36,783 bases of DNA from Streptococcus sp. HMSC034E03 (lineage in GTDB: Bacteria > Bacillota > Bacilli > Lactobacillales > Streptococcaceae): contig NZ_KV804994.1 of the NCBI RefSeq assembly GCF_001811505.1, positions 1 through 36,783 on the forward strand, written 5' to 3'. The notes under the pieces were generated by a model. It searched no databases. It was not told the DNA's origin and saw nothing but the letters and a program-made list of their open reading frames with translations. How positions within the stretch are numbered: position 1 is the stretch's first letter; each line of letters starts with the position of its first letter. The translations under genes and the position numbers were made by a program. Shown piece after piece: positions 17,201 to 25,986 of the stretch.

Positions 17201-19266
17201 CTACCTTAAATACAGCAGTTGGAGGAGATTTGGCGACAGATCCATTGAGCTTTGAAAAACGTCCGAGCCTTCTTTACTATCGTACACAATTGCCAGGTAA
17301 AGAAATCAGTAATACTCTTGCTGTGACTATTCCTCAGGATGAGAGAAAGATTAAGGCTGTCAGCCTAGAAGTAGCACCTAAAAAGGCAAGTTATCAAGTT
17401 GGTGAGGAATTGAATCTTAAAGGTGGTCTTCTCCGTGTCAAATATGAGGGTGAAGAAGCAGATGAAGTCATCAACCTCAGTCATGCAGGTGTAGTTGTTA
17501 ACGGCTATGATGCTCACCATCATGGTGAACAAGAGTTAACAGTAACTTATCTTGGTCTTCCAGTTGCAGGAAGCTTCAAGGTTCAAGTGACTGGTGAAGA
17601 AGCTGGTCCAAAAGAAGTCGCAGCCTTGTATATTAGCAAACAACCGAAAATTGATTACTTGGTAGGCGATGCTCTTGACTTATCAGAGGGACGCTTCAAG
17701 GTCTTGTATGATGATGAAACTGAGACAGAACATAGCTTTACAGACCAAGGAGTCGAAATTACAGGCTATGATGCTCAAAAAACAGGCCGTCAAAAACTCC
17801 AATTGCACTATCAAGGACAAACTGTCGAATTTGATGTTCTAGTATCACCTAAAGCAGCTGTCAACGACGAATATCTGAAACAAGAAATCACATCTGCTCA
17901 AGGACGCAAAGGAACGACAGCTTATACATTTGCGGATGCTGAAAAACAAGCAGCTCTCGTTGAGAAGATTGAAGCAGCAAAAGCTGTCCTAGAAAACCAC
18001 GACGCTAGTCAAGAAGCAGTCAACCAAGCCTTGAACGACTTGAAACAAGCAGGTGCTGACTTGAATGGTGTACAGGTTTATCAAACAGCTAAGGAAGAGC
18101 TTGAAACTCTTCTAGGAAAAGTTCGTGAGAAAAATGCAGACGATCCAATCATCGCTCAAGCAGAAACTCTTATTGGCTCAACAAATCCAACTCCAGAAGC
18201 ATTTGCCAACCTCAAGGAAGAACTCAATAAAAAACTCCTTGTTAAAGAAAGCCATCATGTAGGTAGCTTAGAAGAAGGCGAAACTGCCCCAACAGTTGAA
18301 GCACTACCTGAATTAGTGGTTGAGACAGAAACTCAAGCCTTCGAGAGTCAAGAACGTCCGTCAGGAGACCTCTTGTTGGGTGAACGTCGAGTCGTTCAGG
18401 CTGGTGCAGAAGGACAAATCCGTCATTTGATCGAAGTGGATGCCAAAGGCAACCGTACTCTTCTTAAGACAGAAGTAGTCAAGGAAGCAGTGGCAGAGAT
18501 TACTGAGGTTGGTACTAAGGTAGAAAGCCGTGTTCAACCATTGGACGGTTCTGGAAATCTTGTTCTCGAAAAACTAGAATTGGAAGTGAAAGAAGAAGCC
18601 GTAGCCTTCAAACACCAAGAGCGTCCGACAGGAGAGCTTTTACTAGGTGAACGCCGTCTGGTTCAAGCAGGTGAGGCTGGTCAAATCCGTCACTTGATTG
18701 AGGTAGATGCTAAAGGCAGTCGCACACTTCTTAAGACAGAAGTCGTCAAGGAAGCCGTGGCAGAGATTACTGAGGTTGGTACGAAGGTAGAAAGCCGTGT
18801 TCAGCCACTAGATGGAGTCAAAGATTTGACAATTAGCAATCCAGCATTGGTGATTGAAGAAGAAAAAGTTGCATACGGCCATGAAGAAAGAGTAAATCCT
18901 AGCCTTCAAGCAGGAGAACGTCGAATTGTTCAGGCCGGAGTTGAAGGGCTTCGTAGAAATCTTGTAGAAGTTGATGCAGAAGGGAACCGCAGTCTGAAGG
19001 GGACAGAACTTGTCAAAGAAACTGTAACTGAGATTGTTGAGATTGGTCCAAAAGTGGATGTCAAAACTGACAAATCTCTTGCACCTGCTCCAGTAGTAGA
19101 AGCAGCTAAGCAGGAACCAGCAAAAACAGAAGCACAATCTGAAAAACCTGAAGGAAAACAACTTCCAAGTACAGGTGAAGGAGTAGATGCAAATCTAGTA
19201 GCTCTTGGATTGGTTGGAGTTCTAGGTGGCTTTGGACTACTCGCTCAAAAGAAAAAAGAAGATTGA
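14266..19266 (+). CDS. endoD: Endo-beta-N-acetylglucosaminidase D, surface-anchored GH85
   Basis: Cleaves the chitobiose core of processed N-glycans on host glycoproteins, outside the cell. The 1666 residues begin with a YSIRKLSVG signal peptide, then a Thr/Glu/Pro-rich linker to about 140. The GH85 domain runs from about 145 to 520, with the catalytic N304-Q305-E306 triplet in GYFINQETTGD, matching N322 and E324 of pneumococcal EndoD. Carbohydrate-binding-like beta-sandwich segments follow (about 500-680 and 790-930), then two bacterial Ig-like domains (about 1027-1115 and 1116-1198), a FIVAR-like helical segment (about 1199-1269), three G5-type repeats (about 1360-1602) and an LPSTGE anchor at 1633. 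AAAAGGAG precedes the ATG. Confidence 0.96.
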   Translation: MKNPFFEKRCRYSIRKLSVGACSLMIGSILFAGPVLAEEAVIAENATGTTAVASEQPSTTTPAEATTPAPEVLKELEAREDKTSEQPVSEEKPTLDQLTAVDKEATNPVAETPKAEETPATTENKLEEKATVADVPKKEEKSLRPKEIKFDTWEDLLKWEPGAREDDAINRSSVELAKRYRGYVVNEKANKDAKVEALANTNSKAKDHASVGGEEFKAYAFDYWQYLNSMVFWEGLVPTPDVIDAGHRNGVPVLGTLFFNWSNSIADQEKFAAALQQDEDGTFPIARKLVDLAKYYGFDGYFINQETTGDIVTPLGKKMRDFMLYTKEYAAQVNHPVKYSWYDAMTYEYGRYHEDGLGEYNYQFMEKEGDKVPADHFFANFNWTKEKNDYSVTMAKWLGRSQYDVFAGLELQQGGSYKTKVKWDALLDENGKLRLSLGLFAPDTITSLGKTGEDYHKNENIFFTGYQGDPTGQKPEDKDWYGIANLVADRTPAVGRSFTTSFNTGHGKKWFVDGKVSKDSEWNYRSVSGILPTWRWWQTSSGAKLQADYDFEDAYNGGNSLKFAGDLAENTNQDVRLYSTKLEVTDKTKLRVAHKGGKGSKVYVEFATQKNYTYGGENARKELTLSDDWTKDEFDLSALAGKTIYGIKLTFENTAALKDYQFNLGELTVTDNQEAPQAPTALKVAKQSLKNAQEAEAIVQFTGNKDADFYEVYEKDGDAWRLLTGSSATTIYLPKVSRSASATGTSQELKVVAVGKNGLRSEAATTNFDWGMTVQDTSLPRPLAENIVPGATVIGSTFPDTEGGEGIEGMLNGTITSLSDKWSSAQLSGSVDIRLTQPRRVVRWVMDHAGAGGESVNDGLMNTKDFDLYYKDEAGEWKLAKAVRGNRAHVSDITLDSPITAQEWRLHVITSDNGTPWKAIRIYNWKMYETLDTESQNIPMAKVAARVLTDNKIQLGFSEVPAGATITVYDKADSQTPIATLNTAVGGDLATDPLSFEKRPSLLYYRTQLPGKEISNTLAVTIPQDERKIKAVSLEVAPKKASYQVGEELNLKGGLLRVKYEGEEADEVINLSHAGVVVNGYDAHHHGEQELTVTYLGLPVAGSFKVQVTGEEAGPKEVAALYISKQPKIDYLVGDALDLSEGRFKVLYDDETETEHSFTDQGVEITGYDAQKTGRQKLQLHYQGQTVEFDVLVSPKAAVNDEYLKQEITSAQGRKGTTAYTFADAEKQAALVEKIEAAKAVLENHDASQEAVNQALNDLKQAGADLNGVQVYQTAKEELETLLGKVREKNADDPIIAQAETLIGSTNPTPEAFANLKEELNKKLLVKESHHVGSLEEGETAPTVEALPELVVETETQAFESQERPSGDLLLGERRVVQAGAEGQIRHLIEVDAKGNRTLLKTEVVKEAVAEITEVGTKVESRVQPLDGSGNLVLEKLELEVKEEAVAFKHQERPTGELLLGERRLVQAGEAGQIRHLIEVDAKGSRTLLKTEVVKEAVAEITEVGTKVESRVQPLDGVKDLTISNPALVIEEEKVAYGHEERVNPSLQAGERRIVQAGVEGLRRNLVEVDAEGNRSLKGTELVKETVTEIVEIGPKVDVKTDKSLAPAPVVEAAKQEPAKTEAQSEKPEGKQLPSTGEGVDANLVALGLVGVLGGFGLLAQKKKED
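18343..19070 (+). repeat. Three G5-type repeats with 267-bp period in endoD
   Basis: Units begin at 18343, 18610 and 18877, exactly 89 codons apart. The first two are nearly identical in DNA over long stretches (for example 18481-18537 and 18748-18804), the third is diverged. Shared landmarks are GERR(V/L/I)VQAG, LIEVDA and VGTKVESRVQPL. G5 domains bind GlcNAc polymers or zinc or act as spacers. Confidence 0.85.
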
Positions 19267-19306
19267 GTTGAACTTCTAAATTACCGTCTGACAAGATAAT
19301 AGTATT

Positions 19307-19341
19307 AAAAGGCAAGAGCCATTTTTGGTTCCTGCCTTTTT
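19307..19341 (+). terminator. endoD terminator
   Basis: AAAAGGCA...GAGCC, loop, GGTTC...TGCCTTTTT forms a long stem with one internal mismatch and a T-run, 41 bases after the stop codon. Confidence 0.85.
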
Positions 19342-19458
19342 GCATTCTTAGAATGTTTGTGTTAAGATTTTTATTACTCCATAAGAAACCTTGTAATGAA
19401 ATGTTTGCATGTTCTGCTTTTAATTTTTTTGGTTGTGTCTGTTTATAGAGTTATTTCT

Positions 19459-19480
19459 AGTAACTCTCAAGTAACTCTCA
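19459..19480 (+). repeat. Perfect 11-bp tandem direct repeat
   Basis: AGTAACTCTCA occurs twice back to back, 38-59 nt before the following start codon. One repeat equals about one helical turn, so a regulator site is possible; chance slippage is also possible. Confidence 0.7.
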
Positions 19481-19517
19481 TCAAGAATTGGTTTGGGGAT
19501 AGGAAAGGAAAAAGACG

Positions 19518-20051
19518 ATGAAATTGTTAAAAGTAGTCATTGCTGTAATCATTGTAGTAGTGAGCCTTGGCTTAGTAGTATTCATAGGAGCGAGTATGTA
19601 TGCTGTTACTACAATCAATTTGCTATCTAACTCAGTCTATTATGCGCAACGGATGCCTCATAAGGAGGGGACAGAACCCGACTTAGTCATGTTGATTGAA
19701 AACATGGGGGAGATTTATACTCCGAAAATTGAAGGTATTCGCTATGATGATGGAGCGAAATTTATCGAAAATTCTATCGATTCAAGTGGTAATCCTACCA
19801 GTTTTGGTGAGTTTGATGGAGGTTATGGCTACAGTGATAAAAACGATGTGTCCTATAAGTTTGATAAGAATTTTGAGCTTGAGTGGACCCTCGATAAAGA
19901 GTATAAAGAAATTGATCTTGCAACAATTGATGAAACAAAGATAAAAGGAGAGATTAGAGAGACCCTTAAACCCATACTTGATGTACAATCTAAGCCCGTT
20001 GTCAATCTTCAATGGTTGTTTAATATGAAGTATCAGGATAGGTTTAATTAG
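19518..20051 (+). CDS. Hypothetical protein with one N-terminal membrane segment
   Basis: A 177-residue protein I do not recognise. A Lys start (KLLK) is followed by a long hydrophobic segment (about residues 5-34, VVIAVIIVVVSLGLVVFIG) with no lipobox Cys, so an N-in/C-out membrane anchor or uncleaved signal is likely. The remaining 140 residues are hydrophilic and acidic, with GEFDGGYGYSDKNDVSYKFDKN and a final VNLQWLFNMKYQDRF. A GGAAAGGA ribosome site precedes ATG 19518. It stands alone between the endoD terminator and a hairpin at 20101. No neighbour suggests a function. Confidence 0.75.
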   Translation: MKLLKVVIAVIIVVVSLGLVVFIGASMYAVTTINLLSNSVYYAQRMPHKEGTEPDLVMLIENMGEIYTPKIEGIRYDDGAKFIENSIDSSGNPTSFGEFDGGYGYSDKNDVSYKFDKNFELEWTLDKEYKEIDLATIDETKIKGEIRETLKPILDVQSKPVVNLQWLFNMKYQDRFN

Positions 20052-20100
20052 AGATGCAGATAGGTCTTTAATTTGAAATTAAACTGAACAAAAGTGATTG

Positions 20101-20144
20101 AACTCTTAGAAATGCGATGCTGATATTTCTGAGAGTTTTTCTAT
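20101..20144 (+). terminator. Terminator hairpin after the hypothetical gene
   Basis: AACTCTTAGAAAT pairs with ATTTCTGAGAGTT and is followed by TTT. Its 5' arm and T-run closely resemble the hairpin at 31969-32010. Confidence 0.7.
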
Positions 20145-20383
20145 CGCCATGCAAAACTTTCAAAATAGATTTTTAAAAATTGAACGGTTTCTGAAGAGTT
20201 AGTTCAAAAAATAAAGACACAACTCCAGACAGTAGCTCTTTCTCTATAAATGAGTAACATACCATAGATGAAGATAAAAACAGTGAGGGATTTCCTCAGA
20301 GAGTAAAGAGTAAGTTTAATTTACTAGAGAGACCTGTTTCAAGATAAAAGTTTAAGGTTTTGCTATCTCTTTTATTGATTTTG
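20145..20383. other. Gene-free spacer upstream of pgk
   Basis: This AT-rich spacer contains no ORF that I can support. A small hairpin (GAGG/CCTC around 20284-20298) is too weak to call. Confidence 0.5.
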
Positions 20384-20392
20384 TGATATAAT
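20384..20392 (+). promoter_or_regulatory. Extended -10 promoter of pgk
   Basis: TGATATAAT is a perfect extended -10, 34 nt before the pgk start. The nearest -35-like TTGCTA is 21 bp away, too far for a standard spacer. Confidence 0.65.
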
Positions 20393-20425
20393 TAACACGT
20401 AAAAAAAATTAAGGAGTCTTTCCAA

Positions 20426-21625
20426 ATGGCAAAATTGACTGTTAAAGACGTTGAGTTGAAAGGGAAAAAAGTTCTCGTTCGTGTTGACTTCAACGTACCT
20501 GTAAAAGATGGCGTGATTACTAATGACAACCGTATCACTGCAGCTCTTCCAACTATCAAGTACATCCTTGAACAAGGTGGACGTGCGATTCTTTTCTCTC
20601 ACCTTGGACGTGTAAAAGAAGAAGCAGACAAAGCTGGTAAATCACTTGCTCCTGTAGCTGCTGACTTGGCTGCTAAATTGGGTCAAGAAGTTACATTCCT
20701 TCCAGGTGTAACTCGTGGTGCTGAATTGGAAGCAGCTATCAACGCTCTTGAAGATGGACAAGTTCTTTTGGTTGAAAACACTCGTTTTGAAGATGTTGAC
20801 GGTAAGAAAGAATCTAAAAATGATCCTGAACTTGGTAAATACTGGGCATCACTTGGAGATGGTATCTTCGTAAACGATGCATTCGGTACAGCTCACCGTG
20901 CACACGCATCTAACGTTGGTATCTCAGCAAACGTTGAAAAAGCAGTTGCTGGATTCCTTCTTGAAAACGAAATTGCATACATCCAAGAAGCTGTTGAAGC
21001 TCCAGAACGTCCATTCGTGGCTATCCTTGGTGGTTCAAAAGTTTCAGATAAGATCGGTGTTATCGAAAACTTGCTTGAAAAAGCTGATAAAGTTCTTATC
21101 GGTGGTGGTATGACTTACACATTCTACAAAGCACAAGGTATCGAAATCGGTAACTCACTTGTAGAAGAAGACAAATTGGATGTTGCGAAAGCTCTTCTTG
21201 AAAAAGCAAACGGCAAATTGATCTTGCCAGTTGACTCAAAAGAAGCAAACGCATTTGCTGACTACACTGAAGTGAAAGACACTGAAGGTGAAGCAGTAGA
21301 CCCAGGATTCCTTGGTTTGGATATCGGTCCAAAATCTATCGCTAAATTTGATGAAGCATTGACTGGTGCGAAAACAGTTGTATGGAACGGACCTATGGGT
21401 GTATTTGAAAACCCTGACTTCCAAGCTGGTACAATCGGTGTGATGGACGCTATCGTGAAACAACCAGGCGTTAAATCAATCATCGGTGGTGGTGACTCAG
21501 CTGCCGCAGCTATCAACCTTGGACGTGCAGACAAGTTCTCATGGATCTCTACTGGTGGTGGAGCTTCAATGGAACTTCTTGAAGGTAAAGTTCTTCCAGG
21601 ACTTGCAGCATTGACTGAAAAATAA
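20426..21625 (+). CDS. pgk: Phosphoglycerate kinase
   Basis: Glycolytic enzyme that transfers phosphate from 1,3-bisphosphoglycerate to ADP. The 399 residues include the N-domain signature [14 protein letters not shown], the substrate site [12 protein letters not shown], the nucleotide-site stretch [10 protein letters not shown], and GGGDSAAA near the hinge. AAGGAG precedes the ATG. Codon use is strongly biased to a small set of optimal codons (GTT, GAA, AAA, CTT), as expected for a highly expressed gene and clearly different from its neighbours. It has its own promoter and terminator. Confidence 0.99.
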   Translation: MAKLTVKDVELKGKKVLVRVDFNVPVKDGVITNDNRITAALPTIKYILEQGGRAILFSHLGRVKEEADKAGKSLAPVAADLAAKLGQEVTFLPGVTRGAELEAAINALEDGQVLLVENTRFEDVDGKKESKNDPELGKYWASLGDGIFVNDAFGTAHRAHASNVGISANVEKAVAGFLLENEIAYIQEAVEAPERPFVAILGGSKVSDKIGVIENLLEKADKVLIGGGMTYTFYKAQGIEIGNSLVEEDKLDVAKALLEKANGKLILPVDSKEANAFADYTEVKDTEGEAVDPGFLGLDIGPKSIAKFDEALTGAKTVVWNGPMGVFENPDFQAGTIGVMDAIVKQPGVKSIIGGGDSAAAAINLGRADKFSWISTGGGASMELLEGKVLPGLAALTEK

Positions 21626-21633
21626 GAATATAG

Positions 21634-21662
21634 AAAAAGGAGAACTTAGGTTCTCCTTTTTT
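21634..21662 (+). terminator. pgk terminator
   Basis: AAAAAGGAGAAC, TTAG loop, GTTCTCCTTTTTT: perfect stem plus T-run just after the pgk stop. Confidence 0.93.
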
Positions 21663-21697
21663 GCGCTCTTTTAAAGTTAAAGAGTACTGAGGGATAA

Positions 21698-21726
21698 TTG
21701 GACAGAATCAAAAAAAACAGTAAAAT
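21698..21726 (+). promoter_or_regulatory. Promoter of the folate operon
   Basis: TTGGAC, 17-bp spacer, TAAAAT, giving a leader of about 26 nt before folP. Confidence 0.65.
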
Positions 21727-21755
21727 AGAGGAATACCAATCTAAATGAAATTTGA

Positions 21756-22709
<954 letters not shown>

Positions 22710-22710
22710 C

Positions 22711-24009
22711 ATGAATAAAAACGAAACGAACCAGTGGATAGCAAACTACCGGACAGATCAACCGCATTTTGGTCTGGAGAGGATGGTGGAGCTATTAGCC
22801 TTACGTGGCAATCCCCATCTTAAACTCAAGGTTATCCATATTGGTGGAACCAATGGAAAGGGCTCTACTATAGCCTTTTTGAAGAATCTGTTGGAAAAGA
22901 TGGGGCTAAGAGTTGGTGTCTTTAGCTCTCCTTATCTGATTCATTATACCGATCAGATTGCCATTAATGGGGAATCTATCCCAGAAGCAAGATTAGAGTC
23001 CTTGATGGTGGATTATCGTTCACTACTTGAAGGAGAGCATGCTCAAACCTTGCAAGGAACGACAGAATTTGAGATTATCACTGCTATAGCTTATGATTAT
23101 TTTGCTTCTGAGCAAGTCGATGTGGCGATCATGGAAGTTGGTATGGGCGGACTTTTGGATAGTACCAATGTCTGCCAACCTATCTTGACTGGCATCACGA
23201 CTATCGGATTAGACCATGTAGCGCTTTTAGGGGATAGCTTGGAAGCCATAGCAGAGCAGAAAGCAGGGATTATCAAGCAAGGAGTTCCTCTAGTGACAGG
23301 ACACATTGTCCCAGAAGCCTTGGCGGTTATCGACCAGATTGCGAAAGCGAAACAAACTTCTAGGCTTGCTTATGGGGAAGATTACCAAGTTAGCCATCAA
23401 GAGAGTGTGGAGACGGGCGAAATCTTTGATTATTCAAGCTCAGTCAGACAGGGTCGTTTCCAAACAGGATTGCTTGGTTTGCACCAGATAGAGAATGCAG
23501 GGATAGCGCTGACTTTGTTGGATACTTATTGCCAAGAGACTGGTCGAGAATTGCCAGATAATGCTTTAGTGGCTCAAGCTTTGGAAGAAACAAGTTGGCC
23601 GGGACGTCTGGAGGTCGTGTCAAGGAACCCCTTGATGATCTTGGATGGGGCCCACAATCCTCATGCCATCAAGGCCTTGTTGGCTACCTTGAAAGAACGC
23701 TTTACGGACTATCAGAAGGAAATCCTCTTTACTTGTATCAAAACCAAGGCCTTGGAGGATATGTTGGACCTGCTAGAAACTTTTTCCAATACTAAGATTA
23801 CACTAACTCATTTTGAGGATAGTCGGGCGACGGATGAAAAAGTCTTGAAAGAGATGGCTGATTCTAGAAATCTCAACTACCAAAGTTGGCAGGAATTTCT
23901 AGACAAAAAATTATCAGAAAATGAAGAGAAAAAAACAGTTAGGATTATCACGGGCTCATTATACTTTTTAGCCCAAGTGAGAACCTACCTAATGGAGAGG
24001 AAAAATTAG
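22711..24009 (+). CDS. folC: Dihydrofolate synthase / folylpolyglutamate synthase
   Basis: Adds glutamate to dihydropteroate and extends the polyglutamate tail of folates, using ATP (pneumococcal sulB). The 432 residues contain the Mur-ligase-like P-loop [11 protein letters not shown], the [13 protein letters not shown] motif, [24 protein letters not shown] and the C-domain [10 protein letters not shown]. It lies one base after folP and one base before folE, within the four-gene folate operon. Confidence 0.95.
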   Translation: MNKNETNQWIANYRTDQPHFGLERMVELLALRGNPHLKLKVIHIGGTNGKGSTIAFLKNLLEKMGLRVGVFSSPYLIHYTDQIAINGESIPEARLESLMVDYRSLLEGEHAQTLQGTTEFEIITAIAYDYFASEQVDVAIMEVGMGGLLDSTNVCQPILTGITTIGLDHVALLGDSLEAIAEQKAGIIKQGVPLVTGHIVPEALAVIDQIAKAKQTSRLAYGEDYQVSHQESVETGEIFDYSSSVRQGRFQTGLLGLHQIENAGIALTLLDTYCQETGRELPDNALVAQALEETSWPGRLEVVSRNPLMILDGAHNPHAIKALLATLKERFTDYQKEILFTCIKTKALEDMLDLLETFSNTKITLTHFEDSRATDEKVLKEMADSRNLNYQSWQEFLDKKLSENEEKKTVRIITGSLYFLAQVRTYLMERKN

Positions 24010-24010
24010 A

Positions 24011-24565
24011 ATGGATACACAAAAGATTGAAGAAGCTGTAAAAATGATTATCGAGGCAGTTGGTGAGGATGCAAATCGCGAAGGTTTGCAGGAAACACCA
24101 GCCCGTGTCGCTCGTATGTACCAAGAGATTTTTTCAGGTCTTGGGCAAACTGCTGAGGAGCATTTGTCAAAATCCTTTGAAATTCTCGATGATAATATGG
24201 TAGTGGAAAAGGATATCTTTTTCCATACCATGTGTGAACACCACTTCTTGCCATTTTATGGTCGTGCCCACATTGCCTATATCCCAGATGGCCGTGTTGC
24301 AGGTTTGTCCAAACTTGCCCGTACGGTTGAAGTCTACTCTAGAAAGCCACAGATTCAAGAGCGTTTGAATATCGAAGTGGCTGATGCCTTGATGGAGTAT
24401 TTGGGAGCCAAGGGAGCCTTCGTTGTCATTGAAGCAGAACATATGTGTATGAGTATGCGCGGTGTTCGAAAACCAGGAACTGCAACCTTGACAACAGTGG
24501 CTCGTGGTCTATTTGAGACAGATAAGGATCTCCGTGATCAAGCTTATCGTCTCATGGGACTTTAA
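24011..24565 (+). CDS. folE: GTP cyclohydrolase I
   Basis: First step of pterin synthesis: GTP to 7,8-dihydroneopterin triphosphate and formate (pneumococcal sulC). The 184 residues carry the zinc ligands C75 and H78 in [11 protein letters not shown] and C146 in [16 protein letters not shown], the pattern of the canonical zinc enzyme FolE1. GGAGAGGAAA upstream serves as the ribosome site. A GC-rich hairpin with T-run begins at its stop codon. Confidence 0.97.
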   Translation: MDTQKIEEAVKMIIEAVGEDANREGLQETPARVARMYQEIFSGLGQTAEEHLSKSFEILDDNMVVEKDIFFHTMCEHHFLPFYGRAHIAYIPDGRVAGLSKLARTVEVYSRKPQIQERLNIEVADALMEYLGAKGAFVVIEAEHMCMSMRGVRKPGTATLTTVARGLFETDKDLRDQAYRLMGL

Positions 24566-24589
24566 AAAATCCGCGTTAAGCGGATTTTT
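24565..24589 (+). terminator. Intra-operon terminator-like hairpin between folE and folBK
   Basis: AAAAATCCGC, GTTAA loop, GCGGATTTTT form a perfect 10-bp stem ending in T residues, only 16 nt before the folBK start. It may lower folBK expression or stabilise the upstream mRNA end. Confidence 0.75.
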
Positions 24590-24605
24590 CTAGAAAGGAC
24601 TAGTT

Positions 24606-25418
24606 ATGGATCAACTGCGAATTAAAGACCTAGAAATTTTCGCCTTTCATGGACTCTTTCCTAGTGAGAAGGAACTGGGGCAGAAGTTTGTCGTTTCAGC
24701 CACCCTATCCTATGATATGACCAAGGCTGCGACAGACTTGGATTTAACTGCTTCTGTCCATTACGGAGAACTTTGCCAGCAATGGACGACATGGTTTCAG
24801 GAAAATACTGAAGACTTGATTGAAACAGTAGCCTACAAACTAGTAGAGCGTACTTTTGAGACCTACCCTCTCGTTCAAGAGATTGAGCTGGAACTAAAAA
24901 AACCTTGGGCACCTATCCATCTACCGCTGGATACTTGTTCAGTAACCATCCACCGTCGCAAACAGCTTGCCTTTATTGCTTTAGGAAGCAATATGGGGGC
25001 TAAGACGGCTAATCTCCAGCAAGCGATTGACCAAATGCAAGCTCGTGGCATCCACATTCTCAAAGAGTCTAGTGTCTTGACGACCGAGCCTTGGGGTGGT
25101 GTGGAGCAGGATAGCTTTGCCAATCAAGTCATTGAAGTGGAAACCTGGTTGTCTGCTCCAATCTTGTTAGAAACCTTGTTAGCTATTGAGGCAGAGATAG
25201 GACGGATCAGAGAGGTGCATTGGGGACCTCGCTTGATTGACCTAGATTTGCTCTTTGTCGAGGACCAGATCATCTATACAGACGACCTCATTTTGCCTCA
25301 TCCTTATATTGCTGAACGCCTCTTTGTCCTAGAATCACTCCAAGAAATAGCTCCGCATTTCATCCATCCAGTCTTGGGACAACCAATTCGTCACTTGTAT
25401 CAAGAATTGAAAAAATAA
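24606..25418 (+). CDS. folK: Bifunctional dihydroneopterin aldolase / HPPK
   Basis: Fusion of FolB and FolK, as in the pneumococcal sulD product; it makes 6-hydroxymethyl-7,8-dihydropterin and then pyrophosphorylates it, feeding FolP. Of 270 residues, about 1-118 are the aldolase ([19 protein letters not shown], with ALD-type VHYGELCQ), and about 120-270 are HPPK ([59 protein letters not shown]). The ATG follows a GAAAGGA site after an internal hairpin. It ends the folate operon. Confidence 0.95.
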   Translation: MDQLRIKDLEIFAFHGLFPSEKELGQKFVVSATLSYDMTKAATDLDLTASVHYGELCQQWTTWFQENTEDLIETVAYKLVERTFETYPLVQEIELELKKPWAPIHLPLDTCSVTIHRRKQLAFIALGSNMGAKTANLQQAIDQMQARGIHILKESSVLTTEPWGGVEQDSFANQVIEVETWLSAPILLETLLAIEAEIGRIREVHWGPRLIDLDLLFVEDQIIYTDDLILPHPYIAERLFVLESLQEIAPHFIHPVLGQPIRHLYQELKK

Positions 25419-25420
25419 GA

Positions 25421-25466
25421 AAACTCTAGTTTCCGAAGTATTTACAGAGGAGACTAGAGTTTTTTA
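25421..25466. terminator. Bidirectional terminator of the folate operon
   Basis: AAAACTCTAGT and ACTAGAGTTTT pair around a 19-20 nt loop, with T-runs on both strands. The convergent gene's stop codon lies at the right edge. Confidence 0.8.
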
Positions 25467-25781
25467 AAATAGATCATTTTCTTCAGGGAGGAGAATAGTT
25501 TCCTTGCCATCCATATCTAGCACCAGAACTTTTGGTGGGTAGAGTGGATCAAAGGGATGATTAAAATCAAAGTCAATCGTAGTCGGAAGGTGTTGACTTG
25601 AAAAACGGAAAGTGATGGAACCATCATTGTTTAAAAGTCGAAATTCGAGCTCATCTTCTAGTTCAAAAACATGCTTTAAAAAATGATCGATTATATACCA
25701 GATTGAATCGATAACATCGTCGGGTAAATTGGTCACTACACCGAAACTAGCGCATCGTCTATGAGAATCTGTAAAAGCCAT
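25464..25781 (-). CDS. Uncharacterised 105-residue protein, possibly DUF960
   Basis: A small acidic cytoplasmic protein with a good AGGAGA site before ATG 25781. The N-terminal half has a VVTNLPDDVIDSIWYIIDHFL helix; the C-terminal half is beta-rich with ITFRFSSQHLP and HPFDPLYPPKVLVLDMDG. Size and layout fit the DUF960 family of streptococci and staphylococci, whose function is unknown; I am not certain of the match. It converges on the folate operon and diverges from ccpA. Confidence 0.65.
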   Translation of the reverse strand: MAFTDSHRRCASFGVVTNLPDDVIDSIWYIIDHFLKHVFELEDELEFRLLNNDGSITFRFSSQHLPTTIDFDFNHPFDPLYPPKVLVLDMDGKETILLPEENDLF

Positions 25782-25808
25782 TCCTATCTCCTAATTGATT
25801 TTTTTATT

Positions 25809-25837
25809 ATCATACTGCAAACTGCTAGAAAAATCAA
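25809..25837 (-). promoter_or_regulatory. Predicted promoter of the 105-residue protein gene
   Basis: Minus strand TTGATT (25837-25832), 17-bp spacer, TATGAT (25814-25809), about 28 nt before the start codon. Confidence 0.55.
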
Positions 25838-25906
25838 GAAAAGTCAACTACCTTTAAAAAGATGAGAATGATTTTGAAATTTTTTCAACGAATCTTCATC
25901 AAATGC

Positions 25907-25935
25907 TTGAAAATGCTTACAATTAGTGGTAAAAT
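25907..25935 (+). promoter_or_regulatory. ccpA: ccpA promoter with overlapping cre-like sequence
   Basis: TTGAAA, 17-bp spacer, TAAAAT, preceded by TGG as an extended -10. The -35 region overlaps TTGAAAATGCTTACAA (25907-25922), which fits the cre consensus except that the central CG is TG. Autoregulation is therefore possible but unproven. Confidence 0.65.
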
Positions 25936-25986
25936 GGAAACAGTGGAGTCATGAAAACAAAATTTTCAAAGTAGAAAGGAAACGGA

